64,000 nt of DNA from Glycomyces algeriensis (GTDB taxonomy: Bacteria > Actinomycetota > Actinomycetes > Mycobacteriales > Micromonosporaceae). The stretch lies in assembly GCF_027622855.1 (NCBI RefSeq), contig NZ_JAPZVR010000006.1, positions 186,001 to 250,000 of the forward strand, in the 5' to 3' direction. The first letter of the stretch is position 1, and each line of letters starts with the position of its first letter. Below, piece after piece: positions 34,017-43,237 of this stretch. Both the position numbers and the translations under genes were made by a program. The notes under the pieces are model-generated. The model did no database searches, had not been told where the DNA came from, and was given only the letters and a program-made list of their open reading frames with translations.

Positions 34017-35717
34017 ATGGCTCTGACTCGTAGAGCATTCGGCGGCCTCACGATCGGCGGTTCCTCCGCTCTCATGCTGGCCGCATGCGGCGGCAACGAC
34101 GGGGACGGCGGCAGCGAAGGCGGCGGCGAACTCGTCTGGGCGGTCTCGTCCGGCTGGTCGGCCTGGAACCAGAACACCGGTACCGGCAACGCCTCCGCCA
34201 CGAACATCGCCACCGCCCCGATGAACCCGGTCGGCCAGCTCGGCTACGACTGGGACCCCGAGGGCAACGTCTTCTACGACGACGCGCTCTTCGAGGGCGA
34301 GCCGGAGCTGGTCTCCGAGGCGCCGATGCAGGTCCAGCTCACCCTGAAAGAGGGAGCCCAGTGGTCGGACGGCAAGCCGGTCCGCCTGGAGGACTTCATC
34401 TTCCAGTGGTACTCCACCTCCGGCGACCCGCTGCACGCCAACCAGGAGAAGGCGCTGCCCGCCGGCACCGCCATGGCGAACGTCGCGAGCATCGAGGAGC
34501 CCGAGCCGGGCAAGATCCTCATCTCCTACAAGGAAGGCACGACCGACCCCGAGTGGATCTTCACCGGCGGCGTCTACCTCCCGAGCCACGTGGCCGAGGC
34601 GAACGGCTTCGCCGACTGGGCGACCAACCCCGAGACCATGGGCGACGCGATCAACTTCTTCAACGACGACCTGTGGGACGTCGTGGTCGGCGCTTACAAG
34701 CCGGTCGAGTGGAAGGTCGGCGAGTACGTCATCTACGAGCCCAACGACAAGTTCCAGGGCTCGGCGAAGGCCTCGTACGACAAGCTCACCCTGCAGGCCA
34801 TCGAAGGCATCGAAGCGCAGGTGACGGAGCTCCGTCAGGGCACCATCGCGGGCTGCTGGCCCAACGACTTCAGCTCCGAGGAGCTGCAGAAGCTCGACGA
34901 CCAGCCCGAGCTGAAGTACGTGACCTACGCGGGCGCGACCTGGTCGCACTTCGACATGAACGTCAACAACTCGTTCCTCAAGGACGTGGCGCTGCGCCAG
35001 GCGGTGTTCACCGCCATCGACATCGAGGAGATCAAGTCGCGGGCCTTCCCCGGGACCGAGGCCCCGTGGCTGGGCAATCACTTCTTCACCGAGGAAAGCC
35101 CGTACTACGTGGACTACACGGGCCCGGCCAACTACGGCAAGGGCGACCTCGACGCGGCCAAGACGATCCTCACCGGCGCCGGCTACACCGTGAACGGCGA
35201 CGGCAAGCTTGTGAACTCGGAGGGCGAGCAGGTGCTGTTCAACTTCCGCTTCGCCTCCTCGAACGAGATCCGCAAGCTCACCGGCGAGATCATTCAGGCC
35301 CAGCTCGTCGAGCTCGGCATCGACCTGGAGCTCAAGGGCTTCGGCGACGACGAGCTCTCCACGACCCTCTCCGAGGGAGACTTCGACCTGGTCGTCTACT
35401 CGTGGGTGGCGAACCCGTCGTTCACCACCTCGCCCGACCAGTACTTCTCGCCGGACTCGGACTCGAACCACGGCAGCTACGACGACCCGGTCATCAACGA
35501 GCTGCTGCCGCAGGTCCGCGGGACCCTGGACCTCGACGTGGCCGCCGAGGTCGCCAACCAGATCAGCGCCCAGGCGGTCGCGCAGGCGTACACCCTGCCG
35601 CTGTACAACAGCCCCATGGCGATCTTCTGGAACACCGAGATGATCGAGGGCGTCGAGGTGAACGGGGCCAGCCAGGCCTCGGCACTGTGGAACGTCCGCG
35701 AGTGGAAGCGTCCTTAA
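34017..35717 (+). CDS. ABC peptide-type substrate-binding lipoprotein 2, Tat-type signal
   Basis: Family-5 solute receptor of 566 aa. The signal peptide MALTRRAFGGLTIGG carries a twin-arginine motif and ends in the lipobox LAAC, so export through Tat and lipidation are predicted. The binding domain has LTLKEGAQWSDGKPVRLEDF, DYTGPANYGKGDL and a C-terminal WNVREWKRP. Unlike proteins 1 and 4 it lacks the Cys-loop. AGGAGA lies eight bases before ATG 34017. The signal peptide is nearly identical to protein 3, consistent with recent duplication. Folded export may reflect a bound cofactor or ligand, which is inference. Confidence 0.9.
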   Translation: MALTRRAFGGLTIGGSSALMLAACGGNDGDGGSEGGGELVWAVSSGWSAWNQNTGTGNASATNIATAPMNPVGQLGYDWDPEGNVFYDDALFEGEPELVSEAPMQVQLTLKEGAQWSDGKPVRLEDFIFQWYSTSGDPLHANQEKALPAGTAMANVASIEEPEPGKILISYKEGTTDPEWIFTGGVYLPSHVAEANGFADWATNPETMGDAINFFNDDLWDVVVGAYKPVEWKVGEYVIYEPNDKFQGSAKASYDKLTLQAIEGIEAQVTELRQGTIAGCWPNDFSSEELQKLDDQPELKYVTYAGATWSHFDMNVNNSFLKDVALRQAVFTAIDIEEIKSRAFPGTEAPWLGNHFFTEESPYYVDYTGPANYGKGDLDAAKTILTGAGYTVNGDGKLVNSEGEQVLFNFRFASSNEIRKLTGEIIQAQLVELGIDLELKGFGDDELSTTLSEGDFDLVVYSWVANPSFTTSPDQYFSPDSDSNHGSYDDPVINELLPQVRGTLDLDVAAEVANQISAQAVAQAYTLPLYNSPMAIFWNTEMIEGVEVNGASQASALWNVREWKRP

Positions 35718-36077
35718 TCCGACCCTCTAGTACCACATTCCGGGATGGGCGGCCGCTCGAAGCCGTATTGGATTCGCCACCATCCGTCCCGTTAATTCAG
35801 TGAATTCCCCCGTGGGGCCGATGCCACATCGGCCCCACGGTCCATGTCGGGCACCGGCTTCGCGGCGCAAAGTCACGAATACATCACGAATAAACTCCAG
35901 TTGGGGCCGCGCCCATGTCAATCCCCTCACGTCTGTGCAAGTGTTTGTCACAACATCGCCGAGGGCGCCTCTGACGCCTTCCCCCAACCCGATCCCCTCG
36001 GGGATCGGGAATCCGGACGCGAGGCATCGGCGCCTTCGCGAAGGCCCCTCGGCATCGATACCTGGAGGAGAACACTC
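35718..36077. other. Intergenic region between binding proteins 2 and 3
   Basis: About 360 bases. It holds an AATTCAGTGAATT palindrome (35793-35805), a strong terminator (35810-35840), and a GATCCCC/GGGGATC hairpin near 35991-36008. No gene is supported; the promoter of gene 3 must lie between 35841 and 36060. Confidence 0.5.
35810..35840 (+). terminator. Terminator after binding protein 2
   Basis: Perfect 14-bp stem CCGTGGGGCCGATG / CATCGGCCCCACGG with a 3-base loop. Confidence 0.85.
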
Positions 36078-37775
36078 ATGGCTCTGACCCGTAGAGCTCT
36101 CGGCGGCCTGACCATCGGCGGTACGGCCGCCTTCACCCTCGCCGCCTGCGGCGGCAACGAAGGCAACGGCGGCTCCGGTTCCAAGGAGCTCATCTGGGCG
36201 ATCCCCTCGGCGTGGGAGTCCTGGAACGAGAACACCGGCGCGGGCAACAACTCGTACGGCCACCAGGCCATGTTCCCGAAGACCTTCGGCCTCGACGGCA
36301 ACTCCTCGGGCGACTTCGACGAGAACGGCGACTTCCACCTCAACGACGCCGTCTTCGCCGACGCCAAGGTGATCAACGAGGCCCCGTTCCAGGTGGAGTA
36401 CACCCTCCAGGAGAACGCGCAGTGGTCGGACGGCGAGCCGATCCGCGTGGAGGACTTCATCTTCCAGTGGTACAGCATCTCCGGCAACCCGGAGCACGCC
36501 AACCAGGAGCAGGCCCAGCCGGCCTCCACCACCTACGGCTCCAAGATCGCCTCCATCGAGGCCTCTGACGCCGGCGTGGTCGTGACCTTCGTCGAGGGCC
36601 ACCTCGACCCCGAGTGGCTGTACAGCCCCACCGTGTACCTGCCCTCGCACGTCCTCGAGGCCGAGGGCTTCGCCGACTGGCAGACCGACCCGGCCGTCAT
36701 GGGCAACGCCATCGAGTGGTCCGAGGCCAACCTCATCGACGTCGTGACCGGCCCCTGGAAGCCCGTCGACTCGAAGATGGGCGAGTACGTCGTCTACGAG
36801 ATCAACGACAAGTACCAGGGTTCCGTGAAGCCCACCGTCGAGAAGCTCACCATGCGCGTGGTCGAGGGCACCGAGGCGATCGTGACCGAGCTCCGCCAGG
36901 GCACCATCGCCGGCGCGTGGCCGAGCGAGTTCATGCAGGAGGAGTTCGCCAAGGTCGCCGACGACCCGAACCTGGAGCAGGCCGTCTACGAGGGCGGTGT
37001 CTGGATCCACCTCGACACCAACGTCCTCTCGGAGTTCCTGAAGGACCAGGCCCTGCGCCAGGCCGTCTTCACGGCCGTCAACGTGGCCGACTCGATCGAG
37101 CGCATCTTCCCGGAGACTGAGGTCTCCCAGCGCCTCAACCACTTCTTCGGCCAGAAGAGCGACTACTTCGTCGACCTCCTGACCGAGACCGGCCAGGGCT
37201 CTGGCGACGTCGTGAAGGCCGCCGAGATCCTGACGACCGCCGGCTACACTGGTGCAGCCGAGGGCGAGACGCTGAAGACCCCGGAGGGCAAGGACGTCAA
37301 GCTCGTCATCCGCTACGGCGAAGGCGACGCGGCCCGCACCACCATCGCCGAGCTCGCGCAGGCGCAGCTGGCGAAGATCGGCATCGCGCTCGAGCTCAAG
37401 GCCATCCCCGACGGCGAGCTCGGCACCGTCCTCTCCGAGAGCGACTTCGACCTGGTCGTCTTCGGCTGGTCCGGCAGCCCGACCTTCGGCTCGGCCCCCG
37501 GCCAGTACTTCCTGACCGACGTCGCCTACGGCAACTACTCGTTCCCCGAGGTCGACGAGGCCATCGCCAAGGTGCAGAGCACGATCGACGTCGCGGAGTC
37601 CGCGGCCTTCGCCAACGAGGTCGAGGCCATCGTGGTCCCGCTCGCGCTGACCCTCCCGTTCTACGACGAGCCCCAGGGCATCGTGTGGAACCCGAGCGTC
37701 ATCGACGGCATCAAGGCCAACGGCAACTCGCAGGCCGGCCCGATCTTCAACGTCGTCGAGTGGAAGAACGCGTAA
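36078..37775 (+). CDS. ABC peptide-type substrate-binding lipoprotein 3, Tat-type signal
   Basis: Family-5 receptor of 565 aa, closely related to protein 2 in its signal peptide (MALTRRALGGLTIGG, lipobox LAAC) and to protein 1 in its C-terminal half (RYGEGDAAR, FGWSGSPTFGSAPGQYF, NGNSQAGPIFNVVEWK). This mosaic pattern hints at recombination between paralogues. It has a twin-arginine pair and no Cys-loop. AGGAG lies seven bases before ATG 36078. It ends at a hairpin terminator. It probably delivers a related ligand to the shared DppBCDF-type transporter. Confidence 0.9.
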   Translation: MALTRRALGGLTIGGTAAFTLAACGGNEGNGGSGSKELIWAIPSAWESWNENTGAGNNSYGHQAMFPKTFGLDGNSSGDFDENGDFHLNDAVFADAKVINEAPFQVEYTLQENAQWSDGEPIRVEDFIFQWYSISGNPEHANQEQAQPASTTYGSKIASIEASDAGVVVTFVEGHLDPEWLYSPTVYLPSHVLEAEGFADWQTDPAVMGNAIEWSEANLIDVVTGPWKPVDSKMGEYVVYEINDKYQGSVKPTVEKLTMRVVEGTEAIVTELRQGTIAGAWPSEFMQEEFAKVADDPNLEQAVYEGGVWIHLDTNVLSEFLKDQALRQAVFTAVNVADSIERIFPETEVSQRLNHFFGQKSDYFVDLLTETGQGSGDVVKAAEILTTAGYTGAAEGETLKTPEGKDVKLVIRYGEGDAARTTIAELAQAQLAKIGIALELKAIPDGELGTVLSESDFDLVVFGWSGSPTFGSAPGQYFLTDVAYGNYSFPEVDEAIAKVQSTIDVAESAAFANEVEAIVVPLALTLPFYDEPQGIVWNPSVIDGIKANGNSQAGPIFNVVEWKNA

Positions 37776-37790
37776 GCGCTCGTTGATGTG

Positions 37791-37818
37791 AGCGGCGGGG
37801 CCCCCGGGCCTCGCCGCT
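37791..37818 (+). terminator. Terminator after binding protein 3
   Basis: AGCGGCG (37791-37797) pairs with CGCCGCT (37812-37818); inner G/C pairing continues the stem. Confidence 0.7.
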
Positions 37819-38079
37819 TCCCGCTTTCAATGACCGTGTTTCGGCCGTGTCGCCCGCACGTGAACGGCCGCCGACACCCCTCGCGAACCCCTCGCCGCAA
37901 CCGGCCGCACCGCAGCGGCCGCCCCGCCGCCCTCGGCGGGGAATGCGGATCCCGCTGTGATCCGGCGATGCCTGCGACGCATGAGTTCATGCAGGCAGAC
38001 AGTGAATTTTCACTTATCGCCGCCATTCAGGGAATGAACGTCACGGGAACATAACGAACGAAACTCATCTCGTGTTCGG

Positions 38080-38090
38080 TTGTCCGAAAC
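38080..38090 (+). promoter_or_regulatory. Motif TTGTCCGAAAC shared with binding-protein gene 1
   Basis: The same 11 bases occur at 31984-31994 upstream of gene 1, 92 bases from its start codon, and here 138 bases from the start of gene 4. Candidate binding site for a common regulator of the two Cys-loop receptors. Confidence 0.45.
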
Positions 38091-38228
38091 CCGGGATTCC
38101 CGTGGAAGGCTGTACCTCGCGTCACTGACCGCCGCCGATCCGAACAGGAGTCCGGCGGCCGGCCCGGAGCCACCGAACCCACCACGGTGCCCCCCGCCTG
38201 TCAGTGGCGCAAACCTTCGAGAGGAACC

Positions 38229-39962
38229 ATGAAGCGACACCACACGGCGGCCGTCGCCGCCCTCGCCTGCACCGCCCTGGTGCTGGCCGGTTGCGGACAG
38301 GACGGCGAGTCCGACTCGGCCAGCCTCGAGGCCTGCCTCACCGACCCCGCCGGCTGCAACTCCGGCGAACGGGCCGACGGCGGCGAAGTCACCTGGGCCC
38401 TCGACGGCTCGTGGGGCACCTGGAACCAGAACACCTCCGAAGGCAACAACGCGTACGTGAGCGCCGCGCTCGTCGGCATGTGGCCCTACACCGGCCAGTT
38501 CGACCCCGGCGGCGAGTACCTCTTCAACGAGGGCATCCTCGCCTCCGCCCCGGAACTCGTCAAAGAGGACCCGGTCACCGTCGAGTACACCCTCCAGGAC
38601 GGCGCGAACTGGGGCGACGGCACCGACATCACCGTCGACGACTTCATCTACCACTGGTACGCCACCTCCGGCGACGAGTCGCGCTGCGAGGGCTGCGACC
38701 CCGCCAACATCACCCGCGGCTCCCAGGTCGAGTCCATCACCGGCGACGGCGCCCAGGTCACCGTGACCTACAAGGACACCTACCACTCCGCGGAATGGCA
38801 GTACGAGGAGATCCTCTCCTCGCCCGCCCACGTCGCCGAGGCCGAGGGCTTCGACTGGCAGAACGACCCCGCGGACATGAAGGCCGCCGAGGACTTCTTC
38901 TCGACCACGGTCCCCACCTGGTCCACCGGGCCCTTCAAGATCGACGACGCCAAGGTCGGCGAGCACGTCATCTACGTGCCGAACGACGACTGGGCCGGCG
39001 AGACCGAGGTGACCCTCGACAAGGTCACCTTCCGCGTCATCGACGGCCTGGAGAACATCGTCACCGCCCTGCGCAACGGCGAGATCGACGGCGCCTCCCC
39101 GTTCTCGGTCACCGCCGAGACCATCACGCAGCTCCAAGGCGCGGAAGGCCTCGAGTACGCGGTCGCGGGCGGGCCCTCCTTCGAGCACATCGACCTGAAC
39201 ACGAAGAACGAGTTCCTCGAGGACCCGGTGCTGCGCCAGGCGATCTTCACCGCGATCGACATCGAGAACATCATCGCGCGCACCTACGCGTACGTGCAGT
39301 CCGACATCGAGCGCAAGGGCAACCACCTCTTCCGCAACGGCTCGGACTACTACACGGACTACCTCTCGGCCACCGGCCAGGGCACCGGCGACGTCGAACT
39401 CGCCTACGACCTGCTCGAAGAGGCCGGCTACGAACTCGACGCCGGCGTGCTGCGCGACCCCGACGGCAAGGCCGTCGAGCTCGACTTCCGCTACTCCGAG
39501 TCCAAGGAGAACCGCCGCATCACCGGCGAGCTCGTCCAGGCCAACCTCGCCGACCTCGGCATCAAGGTCGAACTGGAGTCCATCCCCGACGCCGACCTCG
39601 GCACGGTCCTCGGCGAAGGCGACTTCGACATGATCGACTTCGGCTGGAGCTCCGAGCCCACATTCGTCGCCGCCGCCTCCCAGTACTGGGAGACCGGTTC
39701 GGGTTCGAACTTCGGCGCGCTCTCCGACCCCGACCTCGACGCGCTCATCGCCGAGGTCAACGGCACCCTCGACATCGACGAGGCCGCCGTGCGCGCCAAC
39801 GCCGCCGTCGAGCAGGTCGTCCAGAACGCCTACTCGCTGCCTATCGTGGACACACCGGTCGCGGTCATGGTCTCCGATAGGTTGGTCAACGTCCGCGACA
39901 ATTGGGCGTCGCAGCAGCGAGCCGCGTACAACATTGCAGAGTGGGGCGTGGCCGCTGAGTGA
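38229..39962 (+). CDS. ABC peptide-type substrate-binding lipoprotein 4
   Basis: Family-5 receptor of 577 aa, the most divergent of the four. A Sec signal peptide ends in the lipobox LAGC. Two extra Cys lie after the lipidated one (EACLTDPAGC), and a RCEGC pair occupies the place of the Cys-loop of protein 1. Family features include VEYTLQDGANWGDGTDITVDD, WSTGPFK, LRQAIFTAIDIENI and DFRYSESKENRR. GAGG lies just upstream of ATG 38229. It directly precedes the permease genes (197-base gap, no obvious terminator), so it is the likeliest primary partner of this transporter. Confidence 0.9.
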   Translation: MKRHHTAAVAALACTALVLAGCGQDGESDSASLEACLTDPAGCNSGERADGGEVTWALDGSWGTWNQNTSEGNNAYVSAALVGMWPYTGQFDPGGEYLFNEGILASAPELVKEDPVTVEYTLQDGANWGDGTDITVDDFIYHWYATSGDESRCEGCDPANITRGSQVESITGDGAQVTVTYKDTYHSAEWQYEEILSSPAHVAEAEGFDWQNDPADMKAAEDFFSTTVPTWSTGPFKIDDAKVGEHVIYVPNDDWAGETEVTLDKVTFRVIDGLENIVTALRNGEIDGASPFSVTAETITQLQGAEGLEYAVAGGPSFEHIDLNTKNEFLEDPVLRQAIFTAIDIENIIARTYAYVQSDIERKGNHLFRNGSDYYTDYLSATGQGTGDVELAYDLLEEAGYELDAGVLRDPDGKAVELDFRYSESKENRRITGELVQANLADLGIKVELESIPDADLGTVLGEGDFDMIDFGWSSEPTFVAAASQYWETGSGSNFGALSDPDLDALIAEVNGTLDIDEAAVRANAAVEQVVQNAYSLPIVDTPVAVMVSDRLVNVRDNWASQQRAAYNIAEWGVAAE

Positions 39963-40159
39963 TCGCGAAGAGGGACCCGAGCGGCGCCGCAGGCGCACCG
40001 CGAACCGGGAGTAGTGAATTTGGAAAGAGTGCCAGGGGCTCACGGACCCGGCTGCAGTTCGGAGAGTCAGTGAGCCAGAGGAGAGGCCGCGTCGCTGCGC
40101 GGCCGGGCCGGTCGGCAGGCGAACCGGTCCACCACCAGAGAAACCGTTAACGAGGCATT

Positions 40160-41185
40160 ATGGTTGTATTCATAATCCGGCGCACCCTGCTGATGATCCC
40201 GGTGCTGCTGGGAGCCACTATCTTGTGCTTTGTCCTGGTCGACGCTGTCAACGACCCCGTCCAGGACATGGTGTTCGAGATCCAGCAGTCCACCGGCGAG
40301 CCGGTGCCGCAGTCGACCGTCGACGCGCTCGAGGCGTCGCTCTACTACGACCGGTCCATCCCCGAGCGCTACTGGCTCTGGCTCACCGGCATCGGTGACA
40401 CCAACGGCGACATCGGCCTCCTCAAGGGCGAATGGGGCCCCTCCATCGAGGGCTCCGCGATGGACATCGGCTACGAGATCTCCACCCGCTTCTGGATCAC
40501 CCTCCGGCTGGTCCTGTTCGCGACCCTCGCGTCCATCGGCCTCGCCATTCTCTCCGGTGTCGTCAGCGCGGTCAAGCAGTATTCGCGCACCGACTACACC
40601 CTGACGTTCCTGGGCTTCCTGTTCCTGGCCATGCCGGTCTTCTGGCTCGGCTCGCTGTTCAAGGAAGGCGCGGTGCAGCTGAACAAGCTCCTCGGCTCCA
40701 CGATCTTCCAGACCTACGGCTCCGGCTCCACCGGCTTCCAGGGGAACGGGTGGGAGGTCTTCCTCAACTCGATCCCCTACCTCATCGTGCCGACCCTGGT
40801 GCTCATGCTCGGCGGCTACGCCGCGATCTCGCGGTACCAGCGCGCCTCCATGCTCGAGGTCATGAACTCCGACTACGTGCGGCTCGCCCGCGCCAAGGGC
40901 GTGCGCAACCGCACGGTCATGCGCCGGCACGCCCTGCGGACCGCGCTCATCCCGGTCGCGACCTTCGCGCCCCTCGCCCTCTCCGGCGCGATGGGCGGCG
41001 CCATGGTCACCGAGAGCATCTTCGGCTGGCGCGGCCTGGGCGTGTACTCCCTGGACGCCATCCGGGCCGGCGACACGTTCGTCGTCATGGCCTACGTGCT
41101 CATCTCAGGTCTCGTCGTCCTCGTCGGCGTCCTGATCTCCGACATCCTGTACGGCGTGCTCGACCCGAGGATCCGCTATGAGTAA
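40160..41185 (+). CDS. dppB: Peptide-type ABC transporter permease B
   Basis: Inner-membrane permease of the DppB/OppB family, 341 aa with six spans and a periplasmic insert after span 1. The coupling (EAA) loop that contacts the ATPase is DYVRLARAKGVRNRTV. GAGG lies seven bases before ATG 40160. It overlaps permease C by eight bases and begins a four-gene transport operon. The symbol marks the family only; dipeptide specificity is not shown. Confidence 0.93.
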   Translation: MVVFIIRRTLLMIPVLLGATILCFVLVDAVNDPVQDMVFEIQQSTGEPVPQSTVDALEASLYYDRSIPERYWLWLTGIGDTNGDIGLLKGEWGPSIEGSAMDIGYEISTRFWITLRLVLFATLASIGLAILSGVVSAVKQYSRTDYTLTFLGFLFLAMPVFWLGSLFKEGAVQLNKLLGSTIFQTYGSGSTGFQGNGWEVFLNSIPYLIVPTLVLMLGGYAAISRYQRASMLEVMNSDYVRLARAKGVRNRTVMRRHALRTALIPVATFAPLALSGAMGGAMVTESIFGWRGLGVYSLDAIRAGDTFVVMAYVLISGLVVLVGVLISDILYGVLDPRIRYE

Positions 41186-42089
41186 CACTGCATCGCCCCG
41201 CCTCGACGCCGAGGCGCTCACCAGCAAGGAACGCGGCCAGTGGGAGATGGTGGGCCGCCGCTTCTTCCGCCACCGTGCCGCCGTGGTCAGCCTCGTCATC
41301 TTCCTGCTGATCGTGCTGTTCGCGTACCTCGGCCCGTTCCTGTGGAAATGGGACTACAAGATCCACTCGGAGATCCCCTCGTGGGCCGCCCCGAGCCTGG
41401 AGCACCCGTTCGGCACCGACAAGGCCGGGCGCGACATGCTCGGCGCGATGATGCAGGCGACCAAGCAGTCGCTCAACGTCTCGCTCGTCGTGGCCATCGG
41501 CTCCACGGTGCTCGGCGCGCTCTACGGCGCCGTCGCCGGCTTCTACCGCGGCTGGGTCGACTCGGTCATGATGCGCTTCCTCGACATCATGTTCGTGATC
41601 CCGTTCCTGGTCATCACCGGTGCGATCGCCGGCGCCATCGACTCCAGCGTCCGCTGGTACCACATGGCGTTCATCCTCGCGATCTTCGGTTGGACCTCGA
41701 TCGCCCGCGCCGTGCGCGCCGAAGTGCTCTCATTGAGGGAGAAGGAGTTCATCGAGGCCGCCCGCTCCGCGGGGGGCTCGGACTGGCACATCATCGTGAA
41801 GCACCTGATCCCGAACACGATGAGCGTCATCATCGTGTCGGTGACGCTGCAGATCGCCTTCGCCATCCTGTCGGAGACGACCCTGTCCTTCCTCGGTCTG
41901 GGCATCCAGAGCCCCGACACGTCGCTGGGCCTCCTCATCGAGGCGGCGGGCGCGTCGGCGTTCAACGAGCACTGGTACCTGTTCTACATCCCGGGTCTCA
42001 TGATCATTCTCATCGCGCTCACCATCAACTTCATCGGTGACGGCCTGCGCGACGCCATGGACCCGCGGCAGACGATGGTGAGGCGATAG
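41178..42089 (+). CDS. dppC: Peptide-type ABC transporter permease C
   Basis: Second membrane subunit, 303 aa, with the family N-terminal OppC-like region (ERGQWEMVGRRFFRH followed by span 1), the HPFGTDKAGRDM motif and the EAA loop EFIEAARSAGGSDWHII. It overlaps permease B by eight bases and is followed by the ATPase after two bases, so all four genes should be co-translated. It forms the heterodimeric channel with the B subunit. Confidence 0.93.
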   Translation: MSNTASPRLDAEALTSKERGQWEMVGRRFFRHRAAVVSLVIFLLIVLFAYLGPFLWKWDYKIHSEIPSWAAPSLEHPFGTDKAGRDMLGAMMQATKQSLNVSLVVAIGSTVLGALYGAVAGFYRGWVDSVMMRFLDIMFVIPFLVITGAIAGAIDSSVRWYHMAFILAIFGWTSIARAVRAEVLSLREKEFIEAARSAGGSDWHIIVKHLIPNTMSVIIVSVTLQIAFAILSETTLSFLGLGIQSPDTSLGLLIEAAGASAFNEHWYLFYIPGLMIILIALTINFIGDGLRDAMDPRQTMVRR

Positions 42090-42091
42090 CG

Positions 42092-43237
42092 ATGTCGAAC
42101 ATCTCAGTGAGCACCAACGGCGCCAAGCGCTCCACCGGCACCAAGGGCGACGTCGTCCTGGAGGTGAACGACCTCAACGTGTCGTTCCCGACCGACGACG
42201 GACTCGTGCACGCCGTCCGCGGCGTCACCTACGAGCTGCGCCGCGGCCAGAGCCTCGGCATCGTCGGCGAGTCCGGCTCCGGCAAGTCGGTGACCTCCAT
42301 GGCGATCATGGGCCTCCTGCCCAAGACCGCCCAGATCACCGGCTCCGCCCGGCTCGAGGGCGACGAGCTCCTCGGCCTCGGCGACGCCGAGCTCTCCCGC
42401 ATCCGCGGCAAGAAGATCTCCATGATCTTCCAGGACCCGCTGACCAGCCTCAACCCGGTCTACACGGTCGGCTTCCAGCTGGCCGAGGCCGTCCGCGTCC
42501 ACTACCCGGACGTGAGCAAGTCCGAGGCCCGCACCCGCTGCATCGACCTGCTCGACTCGGTCGGCATCCCGAACCCGCAGCAGCGGGTCGACGCCTACCC
42601 GCACGAGCTCTCCGGCGGCATGCGCCAGCGCGTGGTCATCGCCATCGCCATGGCGAACAACCCGGACGTGATCATCGCCGACGAGCCCACCACGGCCCTC
42701 GACGTCACGGTCCAGGCCCAGGTCCTCGAGGCCCTGGAGAAGGCCCGCGAAGAGGTCAACGCCGCGCTCATCCTCATCACCCACGACCTCGGGGTCATCG
42801 CCGGGCACACCGACGACGTCCTCGTCATGTACGCGGGCAAGCCGGTCGAGCAGGGCACCGTCGACGAGATCTTCTACGAGCCGCGCATGCCCTACACGCT
42901 GGGCCTGATCGGTTCGCTCCCGCGCATGGACGAGGACCGCAACCAGCGGCTCACCCCCGTCCACGGGACGCCGCCGTCCATGCTCAACCTGCCGCCGGGC
43001 TGCCCGTTCCGCCCGCGCTGCCCGATGCACCAGGACATCTGCGCGGAGGTCGAGCCGGACCTCATGCCGATCGGCCCGACCGGGCACGTCTCGGCCTGCC
43101 ACTTCTCGGACCAGCTCGAGGGCAAGGCCCCCGACGACGTGTTCGCGGCCGTGGCCACCGACCTGTCGGTCGAAGCCGAGGTCGAAGCCGCCGAGGCCGA
43201 GGCCGCGGCGCTGCACGCTCAGGAGGAGGAGAAGTGA
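42092..43237 (+). CDS. dppD: Peptide-type ABC transporter ATPase D
   Basis: Nucleotide-binding subunit of 381 aa. Walker A is GESGSGKSV, the Q-loop lies in IFQDPLTSLNPV, the signature is LSGGMRQR, and Walker B is VIIADEP. The C-terminal oligopeptide-transporter extension contains the Cys-rich GCPFRPRCPMHQDIC, which in some relatives binds an Fe-S cluster. An Ala/Glu-rich tail follows. It overlaps the next gene by four bases. Confidence 0.93.
   Translation: MSNISVSTNGAKRSTGTKGDVVLEVNDLNVSFPTDDGLVHAVRGVTYELRRGQSLGIVGESGSGKSVTSMAIMGLLPKTAQITGSARLEGDELLGLGDAELSRIRGKKISMIFQDPLTSLNPVYTVGFQLAEAVRVHYPDVSKSEARTRCIDLLDSVGIPNPQQRVDAYPHELSGGMRQRVVIAIAMANNPDVIIADEPTTALDVTVQAQVLEALEKAREEVNAALILITHDLGVIAGHTDDVLVMYAGKPVEQGTVDEIFYEPRMPYTLGLIGSLPRMDEDRNQRLTPVHGTPPSMLNLPPGCPFRPRCPMHQDICAEVEPDLMPIGPTGHVSACHFSDQLEGKAPDDVFAAVATDLSVEAEVEAAEAEAAALHAQEEEK

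Larger units (their letters stand above)
37776..38228. other. Intergenic region between binding proteins 3 and 4
   Basis: About 450 bases. It contains the terminator of gene 3, an AT-rich stretch around 37990-38070 and the shared TTGTCCGAAAC motif at 38080-38090, 139 bases before gene 4. No gene is supported. Confidence 0.5.
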
